From Lachnospiraceae bacterium (GTDB lineage Bacteria; Bacillota; Clostridia; Lachnospirales; Lachnospiraceae), in contig JAFUNK010000018.1 of the NCBI GenBank assembly GCA_017482205.1, positions 1 to 64,000 of the forward strand: a stretch of 64,000 nt of DNA. Direction: 5' to 3'. Numbering within the stretch: position 1 is the first letter of the stretch; each line of letters begins with the position of its first letter. Under the pieces are notes generated by a model. The model was not told the DNA's origin and made no database searches. It worked only from the letters and a program-made list of their open reading frames with translations. The translations under genes and the position numbers were made by a program. Of the stretch, positions 6,499-15,222 are shown piece by piece.

Positions 6499-7758
6499 AT
6501 GGCATTAAGTAAGAAACCGACTACCGGTATGAAAGATATTTTACCTGCAGAGATGAAAATCCGTGACTATGTCATTAGTGTAATTAAGGATACTTACGGC
6601 AAGTTCGGATTTACCTCCATAGAAACTCCCTGTGTGGAGAATATTGCAAATTTAAGCAATAAGCAGGGCGGCGAGAATGAAAAACTGATTTTCAAGATTT
6701 TGAAAAGAGGCGAAAAGTTAAATTTAGAAACAGCAGAAACAGAGAGCGATTTGGTGGATGGCGGACTGCGTTACGATTTGACCGTACCGCTGGTACGTTT
6801 CTATTCCAACAATGCGGCAAACTTACCCAGCCCTTTTAAGGCATTACAGATGGGTAATGTGTGGCGTGCGGACAGACCCCAGAGAGGCAGATACCGCCAG
6901 TTTATGCAGTGCGATATTGATATTTTAGGCGAAGCCTCCAATCTGGCAGAAATTGAACTGATTTTGGCAACCACTACCACAATCAGCCGTTTGGGATTTT
7001 CAAACTTCCAGATTCGTATCAATGACAGACGTATTTTAAAAGCAATGGCAGCATACGCAGGCTTTGCAGAAGAAAATTTTGACAGTGTATTTATTACCCT
7101 TGATAAAATGGATAAAATCGGTATTGAGGGCGTAAAGGAAGAACTGGTTGCAGACGGTTACGAAGAAGCAGTTTGTGACAAGTATCTGACTTTATTTACC
7201 GAAGTGGAAAAAGCAGAGAATGGTCCGTCTTACCTGGCGGAGACCTTAAAAGAATATTTGGATGAAGAAGTAATGGCTTCCTTTATGGAAATCATCGATA
7301 GTGTAAAGGCAACCAAGGCAGATACCTTCGAACTGGTATTTGACCCTACATTGGTACGTGGTATGAGTTATTACACCGGTACTATTTTTGAAATTGCCAT
7401 GCCTGAATTCGGCGGCAGCTGCGGCGGCGGTGGCCGTTATGACAAGATGGTAGGCAAGTTTACCGGTAATGATGTGCCGGCTTGCGGTTTCTCCATCGGA
7501 TTTGAAAGAATTGTTCTTCTTTTGATGGAAAAAGGATTTACCGTACCGGAAGAGCCTGAAAAAATGGCATTTCTTATCGAAAAGGGTGTATCCGGCGAAG
7601 CACTGTGCAATGTCATTGCAGAAGCACAGGCAGCCCGCAAGGAAGGTTGGCAGGTACTGGTAGCCCGCATGAACAAAAATAAAAAGTTCCAGAAGGAACA
7701 GCTTATGGCAGAGGGCTATAATGAGTTTAAGGAGTTTTACAAAAACCCGTTAAAGTAG
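6499..7758 (+). CDS. hisS: Histidyl-tRNA synthetase
   Basis: Class II aminoacyl-tRNA synthetase that charges tRNA-His in the cytoplasm. Motifs visible: the N-terminal TTGMKDILP segment, motif 2 in NVWRADRPQRGRYRQF, the histidine-binding region (LVRGMSYYTGTIFE) and the GGGGRYD loop, with a C-terminal anticodon-binding domain. I place the start at ATG 6499 (protein 419 residues) behind AGAGGACAAG; an in-frame upstream start at 6466 would add 11 residues without homology-like character. aspS follows after 109 nt with three hairpins between, so the two are probably co-transcribed, as is common for these synthetases in Firmicutes. I see no T-box upstream; control may instead involve the AACAAAAC sites. 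Confidence 0.96.
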   Translation: MALSKKPTTGMKDILPAEMKIRDYVISVIKDTYGKFGFTSIETPCVENIANLSNKQGGENEKLIFKILKRGEKLNLETAETESDLVDGGLRYDLTVPLVRFYSNNAANLPSPFKALQMGNVWRADRPQRGRYRQFMQCDIDILGEASNLAEIELILATTTTISRLGFSNFQIRINDRRILKAMAAYAGFAEENFDSVFITLDKMDKIGIEGVKEELVADGYEEAVCDKYLTLFTEVEKAENGPSYLAETLKEYLDEEVMASFMEIIDSVKATKADTFELVFDPTLVRGMSYYTGTIFEIAMPEFGGSCGGGGRYDKMVGKFTGNDVPACGFSIGFERIVLLLMEKGFTVPEEPEKMAFLIEKGVSGEALCNVIAEAQAARKEGWQVLVARMNKNKKFQKEQLMAEGYNEFKEFYKNPLK

Positions 7759-7770
7759 AAGGAGAAAAGT

Positions 7771-7851
7771 CTGAAAGAAATACAGTTCTTTCAGAACGGA
7801 ATTTGTGCTGACGCACAAAGTTCCTATAAATTTTAAAGCCGCTAAAGCGGC
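7771..7851 (+). other. Three consecutive hairpins between hisS and aspS
   Basis: CTGAAAGAA/TTCTTTCAG (7771-7794, 6-nt loop), GGAATTTGTGC/GCACAAAGTTCC (7798-7824, TGAC loop) and GCCGC/GCGGC (7838-7851, TAAA loop) follow each other closely. None has a strong T tract, so they look like mRNA processing or stability elements, or an attenuator, rather than an intrinsic terminator. Structure is seen; function is inferred. Confidence 0.7.
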
Positions 7852-7867
7852 AGAATGAGAGGAAATT

Positions 7868-9673
7868 ATGGCAGAATCAATGCAGGGATTAAAGCGTACC
7901 CACCGTTGCGGTGAACTTTCCGCAAAGAATATCGGCGAAACCGTTACCGTTATGGGCTGGGTGCAGAAGCAGAGAAATAAAGGTGGTATCATTTTCGTAG
8001 ATATGCGTGACCGCGCAGGAATTTTACAGGTTATTTTCCAGGAAAGTGACTGCGGCGCAGAGAGCTTTGCAAAGGCAGAAAAGCTGCGGAGCGAATTTGT
8101 AATTGCAGTAGTGGGCCGTGTAGAAAAGAGAGAAGCAGCGGCGAATGAAAATCTGGCAACCGGTGAAATTGAAGTACGTGCTAAACAGGTACGTATTCTT
8201 TCCGAAGCAGAGACCCCGCCTTTCCCTATTGAAGCAGAAAGCAAGACCAAAGAAGAATTACGTTTAAAATACCGTTATCTGGATTTGAGAAGACCTGAGT
8301 TACAGCGTAACTTAATGCTTCGCAGTAAGATTACAACAACCATCAGAAGCTTTATGGCAGAGGAAGGTTTCCTTGAAATTGAAACCCCCATGCTTACCAA
8401 ATCCACACCGGAAGGTGCAAGAGACTACTTGGTGCCCAGCCGTGTACATCCCGGCAATTTCTACGCACTGCCGCAGTCTCCCCAGATTTTTAAGCAGCTT
8501 TTGATGTGCTCCGGTTATGACAGATATTTCCAGATTGCAAGATGCTTTAGAGATGAAGACTTACGTGCAGACAGACAGCCCGAATTTACACAGGTTGACT
8601 TGGAAATGTCTTTTGTAGATGTGGATGATGTTATTGACGCAACCGAAAGAATGGTAGCAAGCGTATGTAAAGAAGCTATCGGTCATGAAGTAAGCTTACC
8701 TATTCAGAGAATGACCTGGAAAGAAGCCATGGACCGTTTCGGTTCCGACAAGCCGGATACCCGTTTCGGTATGGAACTGACTGATGTATCCGACGTAGTG
8801 GCAGGTTGTGGTTTCGGCGTATTTACAGGTGCACTGGAAAACGGTGGCTCCGTACGCGGTATCAATGTAAAAGGACAGGCAGAAATGCCCCGTAAAAAGA
8901 TTGATGCACTGGTAGAATTTGCAAAAGGCTATGGTGCAAAGGGATTGGCTTACCTTTCCGTACAGCCCGACGGTACCTACAAGTCTTCTTTCGCAAAATT
9001 TATGACAGAAGAAGAACTGGCTAAACTGGTTGAGGCTATGGGCGGTGAAAAGGGTGACTTACTTCTTTTTGCGGCTGATAAAAACAAAATTGTTTACAGT
9101 GTGCTGGGTGCACTTCGTATTGAAGTAGCAAAGCAGCTTGATATGATTGATAATTCAAAATTCAACTTCCTTTGGGTAACTGAATTCCCTCTTCTTGAGT
9201 GGGATGAGGATGAGAACCGCTTTGTGGCAATGCATCATCCGTTTACCATGCCTATGGAAGAAGATTTGCCTTTACTGGATACAGATCCCGGCAAGGTACG
9301 CGCAAAGGCTTACGACATCGTGTTAAACGGTGTGGAGCTTGGTGGCGGTAGTGTGAGAATCTTCCAGCCCGATGTACAGGAAAAAATGTTTGCGGCATTA
9401 GGTTTCACCAAGGAAAGTGCATATGATCGTTTCGGTTTCTTAATCAATGCATTTAAGTATGGTGTACCCCCTCACGCAGGTCTGGCAATCGGTTTGGACC
9501 GTTTTGTCATGTTACTGGTCAAGGCTGACAATATCAGAGAAGTAATTGCATTCCCCAAGGTAAAGGATGCATCCTGTCTGATGAGTGAAGCACCCAATGT
9601 AGTAGATGATGTACAGTTGACTGATTTACAGATAAAACTGGATTTGCAGGAAGCTGTTTCTGAGGCAGAATAG
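7868..9673 (+). CDS. aspS: Aspartyl-tRNA synthetase
   Basis: At 601 residues this is the long bacterial-type AspRS with an N-terminal OB-fold anticodon domain (about 10-115), a class II catalytic core interrupted by a GAD insertion (about 290-410), and the C-terminal motif 3. Visible motifs: motif 1 region FLEIETPMLTKSTPEGARDY, motif 2 RCFRDEDLRADRQPEFTQ and motif 3 GLAIGLDRFVMLL. It charges tRNA-Asp, and some clostridial forms also mischarge tRNA-Asn; whether gatCAB is present cannot be judged from this window. Start ATG 7868 has GAGAGG upstream. It is probably in one transcript with hisS. Confidence 0.97.
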   Translation: MAESMQGLKRTHRCGELSAKNIGETVTVMGWVQKQRNKGGIIFVDMRDRAGILQVIFQESDCGAESFAKAEKLRSEFVIAVVGRVEKREAAANENLATGEIEVRAKQVRILSEAETPPFPIEAESKTKEELRLKYRYLDLRRPELQRNLMLRSKITTTIRSFMAEEGFLEIETPMLTKSTPEGARDYLVPSRVHPGNFYALPQSPQIFKQLLMCSGYDRYFQIARCFRDEDLRADRQPEFTQVDLEMSFVDVDDVIDATERMVASVCKEAIGHEVSLPIQRMTWKEAMDRFGSDKPDTRFGMELTDVSDVVAGCGFGVFTGALENGGSVRGINVKGQAEMPRKKIDALVEFAKGYGAKGLAYLSVQPDGTYKSSFAKFMTEEELAKLVEAMGGEKGDLLLFAADKNKIVYSVLGALRIEVAKQLDMIDNSKFNFLWVTEFPLLEWDEDENRFVAMHHPFTMPMEEDLPLLDTDPGKVRAKAYDIVLNGVELGGGSVRIFQPDVQEKMFAALGFTKESAYDRFGFLINAFKYGVPPHAGLAIGLDRFVMLLVKADNIREVIAFPKVKDASCLMSEAPNVVDDVQLTDLQIKLDLQEAVSEAE

Positions 9674-9730
9674 TAACGATGCTAAGAAGAAGCATATAGA
9701 GAGTTAAGTTTCAGAAAGCGGAAGAAAGCC

Positions 9731-10441
9731 ATGCAAATTCTTTATTTGATGAATGTAACGCCTTTCTGTGAAGAAAGTGTGTTGCAGGCGGCTCTGCCAC
9801 TGGTAGAACAAAGGCGCAGAGAGCGTATTATGCAAAGTAAAGACAACAAAAACAGGGCACTAAGTCTGGCGGCTGGTGTCCTGCTTTCGTATGCCGTAAA
9901 CAGGTGGAAAATAGATTCTAAAAGGGCCCTGTCGTGTATGATACAGACGGAGGTATCACAGGTATTGGCAGACTTATCGGAAGCGGCAACAAAAAAAACA
10001 CTGTGCATACCGCAGACGATAATAGTTGCAAATGGCAAACCTTATTTAAAGGACTGTCCGGACATATACTTTAACTTGTCCCATTCGGGAGAGTATGCCG
10101 TGTGCGTAATTGCAGATTGTGAAATTGGTGTGGATATCCAGCAGTACCGGAAAAATATAAAAGAGGGGATTTTGAAAAAGGTATTGCATGAGAGCGAAAA
10201 AGCACTTTATGAAGCCTGTGGAGAAGAAAAGGAAGCGTTCTTTTATCATATATGGGCAGCAAAAGAGGCTTATGCTAAGTATACGGGAGAAGGACTGGCA
10301 GTTGATTTCAGATTGTTGTGCACGGATTTAACTAAAAGAGAGATAACAGATACCCGTACAGACCGAAAATATGAATTACAGATTTGGGAAGGAATACCCA
10401 ATTATACGATTACGGTAGTAAAAGCCGTTGAAATAATATAA
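9731..10441 (+). CDS. 4'-phosphopantetheinyl transferase, Sfp-like
   Basis: The 236-residue protein has the Sfp-type signatures: NLSHS (115-119), GVDI with metal ligand D135, and WAAKEAYAK (175-183) with E179. Sfp-type enzymes transfer the phosphopantetheine arm of CoA to carrier-protein domains of fatty-acid, polyketide or non-ribosomal peptide systems. No such system lies in the window, so the substrate may be a primary-metabolism acyl carrier protein or a system elsewhere. Length is usual for the broad-specificity class rather than the short AcpS. It follows aspS by 57 nt and may be read through from it. Confidence 0.93.
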   Translation: MQILYLMNVTPFCEESVLQAALPLVEQRRRERIMQSKDNKNRALSLAAGVLLSYAVNRWKIDSKRALSCMIQTEVSQVLADLSEAATKKTLCIPQTIIVANGKPYLKDCPDIYFNLSHSGEYAVCVIADCEIGVDIQQYRKNIKEGILKKVLHESEKALYEACGEEKEAFFYHIWAAKEAYAKYTGEGLAVDFRLLCTDLTKREITDTRTDRKYELQIWEGIPNYTITVVKAVEII

Positions 10442-10471
10442 AGAATTACTATTTATTAAGATAAAAAATTA

Positions 10472-10480
10472 TGATATAAT
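10472..10480 (+). promoter_or_regulatory. Extended -10 promoter upstream of the phosphatidyltransferase gene
   Basis: TGATATAAT at 10472-10480 combines a TGN extension with a perfect TATAAT. The -35 match (TTTATT near 10452) is weak, as tolerated by extended -10 promoters. It lies 58 bp before the next start codon. Confidence 0.65.
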
Positions 10481-10538
10481 AATTTGAATAAGCTGATTTT
10501 TATAGGACTAAAGTAAGGATTGGAAAGAAGAGAAACAA

Positions 10539-11060
10539 ATGGAGCTGATAGCAAAGAAAAATATTCCTAATTACATAACGGTACTGCGAATAGTAGGAAC
10601 AGTATGCCTGTTATTTTTGGAACCCTTGAGTCTGGAATTTTATATTATATATACCCTTTCCGGTTTCAGTGATGTGGTAGACGGATACATTGCCAGAAAG
10701 TGGAAACTGACCAGTGAGTTTGGTGCAAAATTAGATAGTATAGCGGATTTGTTGTTTTATGCAGTGATGGTTTTAAAAATCTTACCGCTTTTAATCAAAA
10801 AACTGCCTTTGGGAGTATGGATTGCCGTTGGAGTGGTATTGCTTATAAGGGCAGCAGCTTATATTGTAGCTGCTTTTAAATACAAGAGTTTTGCTTCTTT
10901 ACATACTTATATGAATAAAATGACCGGTGCCGGAGTGTTTTTACTGCCGTACATGATTCAGACTGTGGTATTTGTTCCATTTTGTATGGTACTCAGTGTT
11001 GTGGCAGCATCCGCAGCAGGACAGGAATTATTTATTCATATTCGTGGAAATGCCACTTGA
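10539..11060 (+). CDS. CDP-alcohol phosphatidyltransferase (PgsA-like)
   Basis: A 173-residue integral membrane enzyme with several hydrophobic helices and the full family signature: D45-x2-D48-G49-x2-A52-R53-x8-G62-x3-D66-x3-D70 (read as SDVVDGYIARKWKLTSEFG and AKLDSIAD). The family condenses CDP-diacylglycerol with an alcohol such as glycerol 3-phosphate, inositol or serine. Length and sequence style suit phosphatidylglycerophosphate synthase or a cardiolipin-synthase-type member, but the alcohol cannot be settled by eye. It has its own extended -10 promoter. The sensor kinase gene follows after 41 nt. Confidence 0.9.
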   Translation: MELIAKKNIPNYITVLRIVGTVCLLFLEPLSLEFYIIYTLSGFSDVVDGYIARKWKLTSEFGAKLDSIADLLFYAVMVLKILPLLIKKLPLGVWIAVGVVLLIRAAAYIVAAFKYKSFASLHTYMNKMTGAGVFLLPYMIQTVVFVPFCMVLSVVAASAAGQELFIHIRGNAT

Positions 11061-11101
11061 CGGATAAAAGCTGATTGTTGGGGAAAGGAGTGTGGGGAAA
11101 T

Positions 11102-13573
11102 ATGATAAGAATGGAAATGGCTTGTTTTTTTGTAGTTGCATTTATGGCAATTGTTTATTTTTCTGCGAAAAGAGAACGAACCAGATTGCATAAGATTTTT
11201 TCCACATTTCTGTTACTTTCCATGGTACATTTGCTGCTGGATGCAGCCACCATTTATACAGTGAACCGTCTGGAAGAAATACCGGGCTGGGTCAATGATA
11301 TTTTACACAGGTTGTTTATCGGTACTATGGTGATACTATTCTGCCTTGTTTACCGGTATATTATTTTATTAGTAAAAGAGGAAGTAAACCAAACTCAAAG
11401 ACTTTCAGGTTTTAGTTTTGGGATATTAGGCGTTACACTGATAGGTGCAATCTTTTTACCTATAGAGTATCAGGTGACGGAAGGGGGCAATTATGCTACC
11501 GGACCGGTTGCATATATGGCGTATGCTTCTATTGCAGTCTATCTTATCGGGGCTATTATTGTATTATCCATATACTGGAAACAGGTACATCCCAAAAAGA
11601 AGATTGCAATTACGACGGCGCTTGCAATTGAAATAGGTATTTCATTATATCAGGCAGTAAGTCCTTTAGCGTTGTTAAGCGGTATGGGTATTATGCTGAT
11701 TGCATTGTCTTTCTATCTGACGATGGAGAACCCTGATATTGTTCTGGTAGAACAGATACGGGAAGAAAAAAGAAAGGCGGAAGAAGCAAATGATGCAAAG
11801 TCCGTCTTTTTGTCGAATATGTCCCATGAAATCAGAACACCTATGAATGCGATTGTAGGTATGACGGAAATCATGTTGAGAACCGAACTTGATGTGAAGC
11901 AGAAGGAGTATCTGCATAGCATAAAAAGTTCGGGAAATGCATTAATCGCCATTGTCAATGATATTTTGGATATATCAAAGATTGAAGCCGGTAAGATGGA
12001 ATTGATAGATGCCACATATGACATATATGCAATTTTTAACGACCTGCAGAAGATTATTGAAAACCGTATCGGAGAAAAACCCATAGAATTACAATATGAT
12101 ATTGATAAAGAACTGCCCAGATATTTATACGGAGACGGGTTGCGTATTCGACAGGTAATCATTAACCTGTTAAGTAATGCAGTTAAGTTTACCGAAGAAG
12201 GATATGTAAAGCTGACAGTATATGTGGAAGACAGAACAGCAGATAAGTTAATAATGGCGATAGCGGTGGAAGATACCGGACAAGGTATCAAAGAAGAAGA
12301 TATGCCTAAGCTGTTTGATGCCTTTGAACAGGTTGATGTGATGAAAAACCGTGGAAAAGGCGGTACGGGATTGGGACTTTCCATTTCCAGTCAGTTGATT
12401 GTTATGATGGGCGGTAAATTGGAAGTTTGCAGCGTATATGGTGCGGGAAGCAAGTTTTTCTTTAGCATACCACAGGGAATTGTATCCGATGCAGAGGAAA
12501 AAATGGAAGAGGAACAGGAAGAAAATCTGCATTTTATAGCTCCCGAAGCAAAAATATTGATTGCGGATGATAATATTATTAACCGTAAGGTAGCCGTACA
12601 GCTGTTAGAGCCTTTGCAGATGCAGATATCTACCGCGGATAATGGTCAAAAAGCGTTAGAGATGATACAGCAGAATGAATATCATATGGTATTGATGGAC
12701 CATATGATGCCTGTTTTGGATGGTGTGGAAGCAACCAGACGTCTACGTGCTTTAGACGGCGAGTATTATCAAAAACTTCCCGTGATTGCGTTGACGGCAA
12801 ATGCAATGAAGGAAGCTGAAAAACAGTTTTATGAAGTGGGCATGAACGGATTTATTGCAAAACCCATTGATTTACAGCATATGTACAGGCTGATTTATAA
12901 ATGGTTGCCCGAAGAGTTGATTATCAGACAGCAATATAAAGAACCTGTAAAAGTTGCAACAGAAAAGGTTGCAATAGTGTTTGATTTTGAACCGGATGAT
13001 ATAGACATAGCAGAAGGAATTAAAAATACAGGAAGTCCAAAGTTTTTTGAAAGCCTGCTGGGTGATTTTTATCAGATAATTGATTCGAAATCACTTAAAA
13101 TTGAAAAGTGTCTGGCAGATGATATGATTAGAGATTATACAATAGAAGTACATGCATTAAAAAATACTGCCAGAATGATAGGGGCAATGCAGTTGTCACA
13201 AGAATTTCTGCGTTTGGAAGAATTAGGAAATGCAGAGGATAGGGAAGCACTTCTTAAAGAAACACCGGATGTATTGGATCATTATAGAAAGTACAAAGAA
13301 ATCCTGAAACCTTATGGTGATAGTAAGGAAAAAGATAAGAAAGAAGTGTCCAAACAGGAAATTATTTTGTATTTAAAGCGCATCCATGACAAGATAGAAG
13401 GATTTGACTTAGATGCTGCTGATGTTGCAATGGATAAGCTAGAGGAGTGCAAATTGCCGTCATCCTGCCAAAAACATATGGAAGAGTTACGGGTTTATAT
13501 GGCAGATGTTGCAATGGAAGAAATTTTGGATACAACGAAAAAACTGATAGATTTGGTACAGCAGGAATTGTAG
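11102..13573 (+). CDS. Membrane hybrid sensor histidine kinase with receiver and HPt domains
   Basis: About seven N-terminal hydrophobic segments (residues 1-215) form a membrane sensor without a large extracellular loop. A short coiled coil (EEKRKAEEANDAKS) leads to the HisKA domain with phospho-acceptor H242 in SNMSHEIRTPMNAI, then an HATPase domain (GGTGLGLSIS), a receiver with D533 in VLMDHMMP, and an HPt-like domain with H684 in EVHALKNTA. All four phosphorelay sites therefore seem present in one 823-residue chain. I choose ATG 11102 behind AAAGGAG over the upstream TTG at 11075. The output partner may be the receiver protein encoded 21 nt downstream. The signal is unknown. Confidence 0.93.
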   Translation: MIRMEMACFFVVAFMAIVYFSAKRERTRLHKIFSTFLLLSMVHLLLDAATIYTVNRLEEIPGWVNDILHRLFIGTMVILFCLVYRYIILLVKEEVNQTQRLSGFSFGILGVTLIGAIFLPIEYQVTEGGNYATGPVAYMAYASIAVYLIGAIIVLSIYWKQVHPKKKIAITTALAIEIGISLYQAVSPLALLSGMGIMLIALSFYLTMENPDIVLVEQIREEKRKAEEANDAKSVFLSNMSHEIRTPMNAIVGMTEIMLRTELDVKQKEYLHSIKSSGNALIAIVNDILDISKIEAGKMELIDATYDIYAIFNDLQKIIENRIGEKPIELQYDIDKELPRYLYGDGLRIRQVIINLLSNAVKFTEEGYVKLTVYVEDRTADKLIMAIAVEDTGQGIKEEDMPKLFDAFEQVDVMKNRGKGGTGLGLSISSQLIVMMGGKLEVCSVYGAGSKFFFSIPQGIVSDAEEKMEEEQEENLHFIAPEAKILIADDNIINRKVAVQLLEPLQMQISTADNGQKALEMIQQNEYHMVLMDHMMPVLDGVEATRRLRALDGEYYQKLPVIALTANAMKEAEKQFYEVGMNGFIAKPIDLQHMYRLIYKWLPEELIIRQQYKEPVKVATEKVAIVFDFEPDDIDIAEGIKNTGSPKFFESLLGDFYQIIDSKSLKIEKCLADDMIRDYTIEVHALKNTARMIGAMQLSQEFLRLEELGNAEDREALLKETPDVLDHYRKYKEILKPYGDSKEKDKKEVSKQEIILYLKRIHDKIEGFDLDAADVAMDKLEECKLPSSCQKHMEELRVYMADVAMEEILDTTKKLIDLVQQEL

Positions 13574-13594
13574 CAGATAAAGGAGATAGGATAC

Positions 13595-14347
13595 ATGGCA
13601 AATATTTTATTAGTGTCAAATACAAAAAACTTTATTGTATCTTCATTCATATCACAATTAGAGGATATGGAACATAGAGTTATACATGCAAGCAGCAGTA
13701 TGAGTGAAATGGGAAGTATAAATATAGAGATAGACTTGATGCTGATTTTTGCAGAAGAACTGGCAACAGATGGTTTGGTATATTTAAAGGATAAAGCGAT
13801 TGAAGACAGTATCCCTGTTTTTGTGGTGGGTGACGTGAATGAACTGGAAAGTGTACAGGCGGTTATACCCAAGCAGTTTATTAAAAGTGAAGTGTTAAGA
13901 CCGGTTAATGTAAAAGAAGTAGTAGAAAGTATCAATGCATTTATAAAAGAAAATTCGTCAGAATTAAAGAAAAAGATTTTGGTGGTAGACGACTCCGGCA
14001 CCGTACTTCGAAGTGTAAAAGCATGGCTTGAGAACAAGTATCAGGTTATCCTGGCAAATTCCGGTGCAATGGCAATCAAATACCTTGCAATGAACCGCCC
14101 GGATTTGGTTTTGTTAGATTATGAGATGCCCATATGTGACGGAAAGCAGGTTTTGGAGATGATTCGTTCCGAAATAGAATTTTCCAACATACCGGTTATT
14201 TTCCTGACCAGCAAAAATGACAGGGAAAGTGTTATGAGTGTATCAGCCTTGAAGCCCCAGGGATACCTGTTAAAAACAATGGAACCCCAGCAGATTATTC
14301 AGTTTATTGATGACTTCTTTGAAAAAAGCAAAGCGCTGGATATATAA
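13595..14347 (+). CDS. Tandem receiver protein (degenerate plus intact REC)
   Basis: The 250-residue protein holds two receiver-like domains and no DNA-binding domain. The first (about 1-120) lacks the phospho-acceptor aspartate, reading EIDLMLIFAEE at that strand. The second (about 125-248) is intact: KKILVVDDSG with paired acidic residues, LVLLDYEMP with the acceptor Asp, and VIFLTSK with the switch Thr and Lys. Single-output REC proteins of this kind often act by protein contact or phosphotransfer. It starts 21 nt after the hybrid kinase behind GGAGAT, so the HPt domain of that kinase is the obvious phosphodonor (inference). Confidence 0.88.
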   Translation: MANILLVSNTKNFIVSSFISQLEDMEHRVIHASSSMSEMGSINIEIDLMLIFAEELATDGLVYLKDKAIEDSIPVFVVGDVNELESVQAVIPKQFIKSEVLRPVNVKEVVESINAFIKENSSELKKKILVVDDSGTVLRSVKAWLENKYQVILANSGAMAIKYLAMNRPDLVLLDYEMPICDGKQVLEMIRSEIEFSNIPVIFLTSKNDRESVMSVSALKPQGYLLKTMEPQQIIQFIDDFFEKSKALDI

Positions 14348-14405
14348 GGGACAAATGAGCCGCCTGCTGCATAGAATATTCTAAAGAAATCAGTGAGTAG
14401 TATAA

Positions 14406-14933
14406 ATGGCAGTAGTAATGTTGGATGCCGGTCATGGCGGCTGGCATAACGGTGCTTCTTATGAGGGGCGACTGGAAAAGGATGATGTATTGAACTTAAC
14501 ACTTGCAATTGGACAGATATTGGAAGAAAACGGTGTGGATGTACGTTATACCAGAACGGAGGATGTGTATTCCTCGCCCAGGTCACGGGCAGATGTAGCA
14601 AATGCACAGGGGGTGGATTATTTTGTATCCATTCACAGAAATTCCAGTCCTATCCCGGATCAGTATTCGGGGGTGGAAACCTTGGTATACAATCGTTATG
14701 GAAGGGCAGCAGAACTGGCAGAAAATATCAATGAAAATCTGGAGAGTGTAGGATTTATCAATCAGGGGGTCAATGAACGGCCCGGACTGGTGGTTTTAAA
14801 CAGTACATCGATGCCGGCAGTATTGGTAGAGGTAGGTTTTATCAATACACCTGCGGATAATTATCTGTTCGATACCCAGTTTAATGCAATAGCACAGGCA
14901 ATAGCCGATGGTGTTTTGGAAACAGTACAGTGA
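14406..14933 (+). CDS. N-acetylmuramoyl-L-alanine amidase (Amidase_3), no signal peptide
   Basis: The whole 175-residue protein is a zinc amidase domain: DAGHGG with H10, E24, SIHRNS with H77, and the catalytic glutamate in VEVGF (E142). Such enzymes cut the bond between MurNAc and L-alanine of peptidoglycan. There is no signal peptide, membrane segment or wall-binding repeat, as in the CwlC-type amidases of mother-cell lysis, which are released by other means. The ribosome site before ATG 14406 is weak. It is the last gene before the terminator 14953-14998, so it may be co-transcribed with the kinase and receiver genes. Confidence 0.92.
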   Translation: MAVVMLDAGHGGWHNGASYEGRLEKDDVLNLTLAIGQILEENGVDVRYTRTEDVYSSPRSRADVANAQGVDYFVSIHRNSSPIPDQYSGVETLVYNRYGRAAELAENINENLESVGFINQGVNERPGLVVLNSTSMPAVLVEVGFINTPADNYLFDTQFNAIAQAIADGVLETVQ

Positions 14934-14952
14934 AAAATACAGGAATTAAACC

Positions 14953-14998
14953 AAAAAAGAAGTGTTTTACTCTTAGGGGGTAGAAACACTTCTTTTTT
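14953..14998 (+). terminator. Strong intrinsic terminator
   Basis: AAAAAAGAAGTGTTT (14953-14967) pairs with AAACACTTCTTTTTT (14984-14998), a 15-bp perfect stem ending in six T. It closes the amidase transcript and separates it from the Pho promoter region. Confidence 0.92.
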
Positions 14999-15019
14999 GT
15001 GCTATATAGGAAAATGACT

Positions 15020-15068
15020 TTACGTATAACTTACATACTTCTTACTCTACTGTGATATTATCTTACAT
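15020..15068 (+). promoter_or_regulatory. Pho box upstream of pstS
   Basis: TTACGT (15020), TTACAT (15031), TTACTC (15042) and TTACAT (15063) are direct repeats at 11, 11 and 21 bp. Hexamers of the TTACAT/TTAACA type repeated every 11 bp are the known PhoP/PhoB recognition pattern. The cognate PhoP is encoded at 21441. The first gene, pstS, starts 155 bp downstream. Confidence 0.82.
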
Positions 15069-15222
15069 TTTGAAGTGATACATTTTAAGTGTAAGAAAAA
15101 AGCAGATATAAAGAAAATGACAAGAAACAGTGCAAAGCAGAATGTTTCGGAATGAAGACAGCATATGTTAATAAAAGGACGATTTTTGTCCGAAACAGGC
15201 GGCAAATGAGAGGAGAAGAATT

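Noticed and set aside
13495-14037. 180-codon minus-strand frame
   Set aside because: Mirror of the receiver protein gene, rich in Ser/Thr/Ile as antisense frames are here.
15058-15222. Exact -10 box of pstS
   Set aside because: Several weak candidates (for example TTTAAG near 15085 and TATAAA near 15115) and no way to choose between them.
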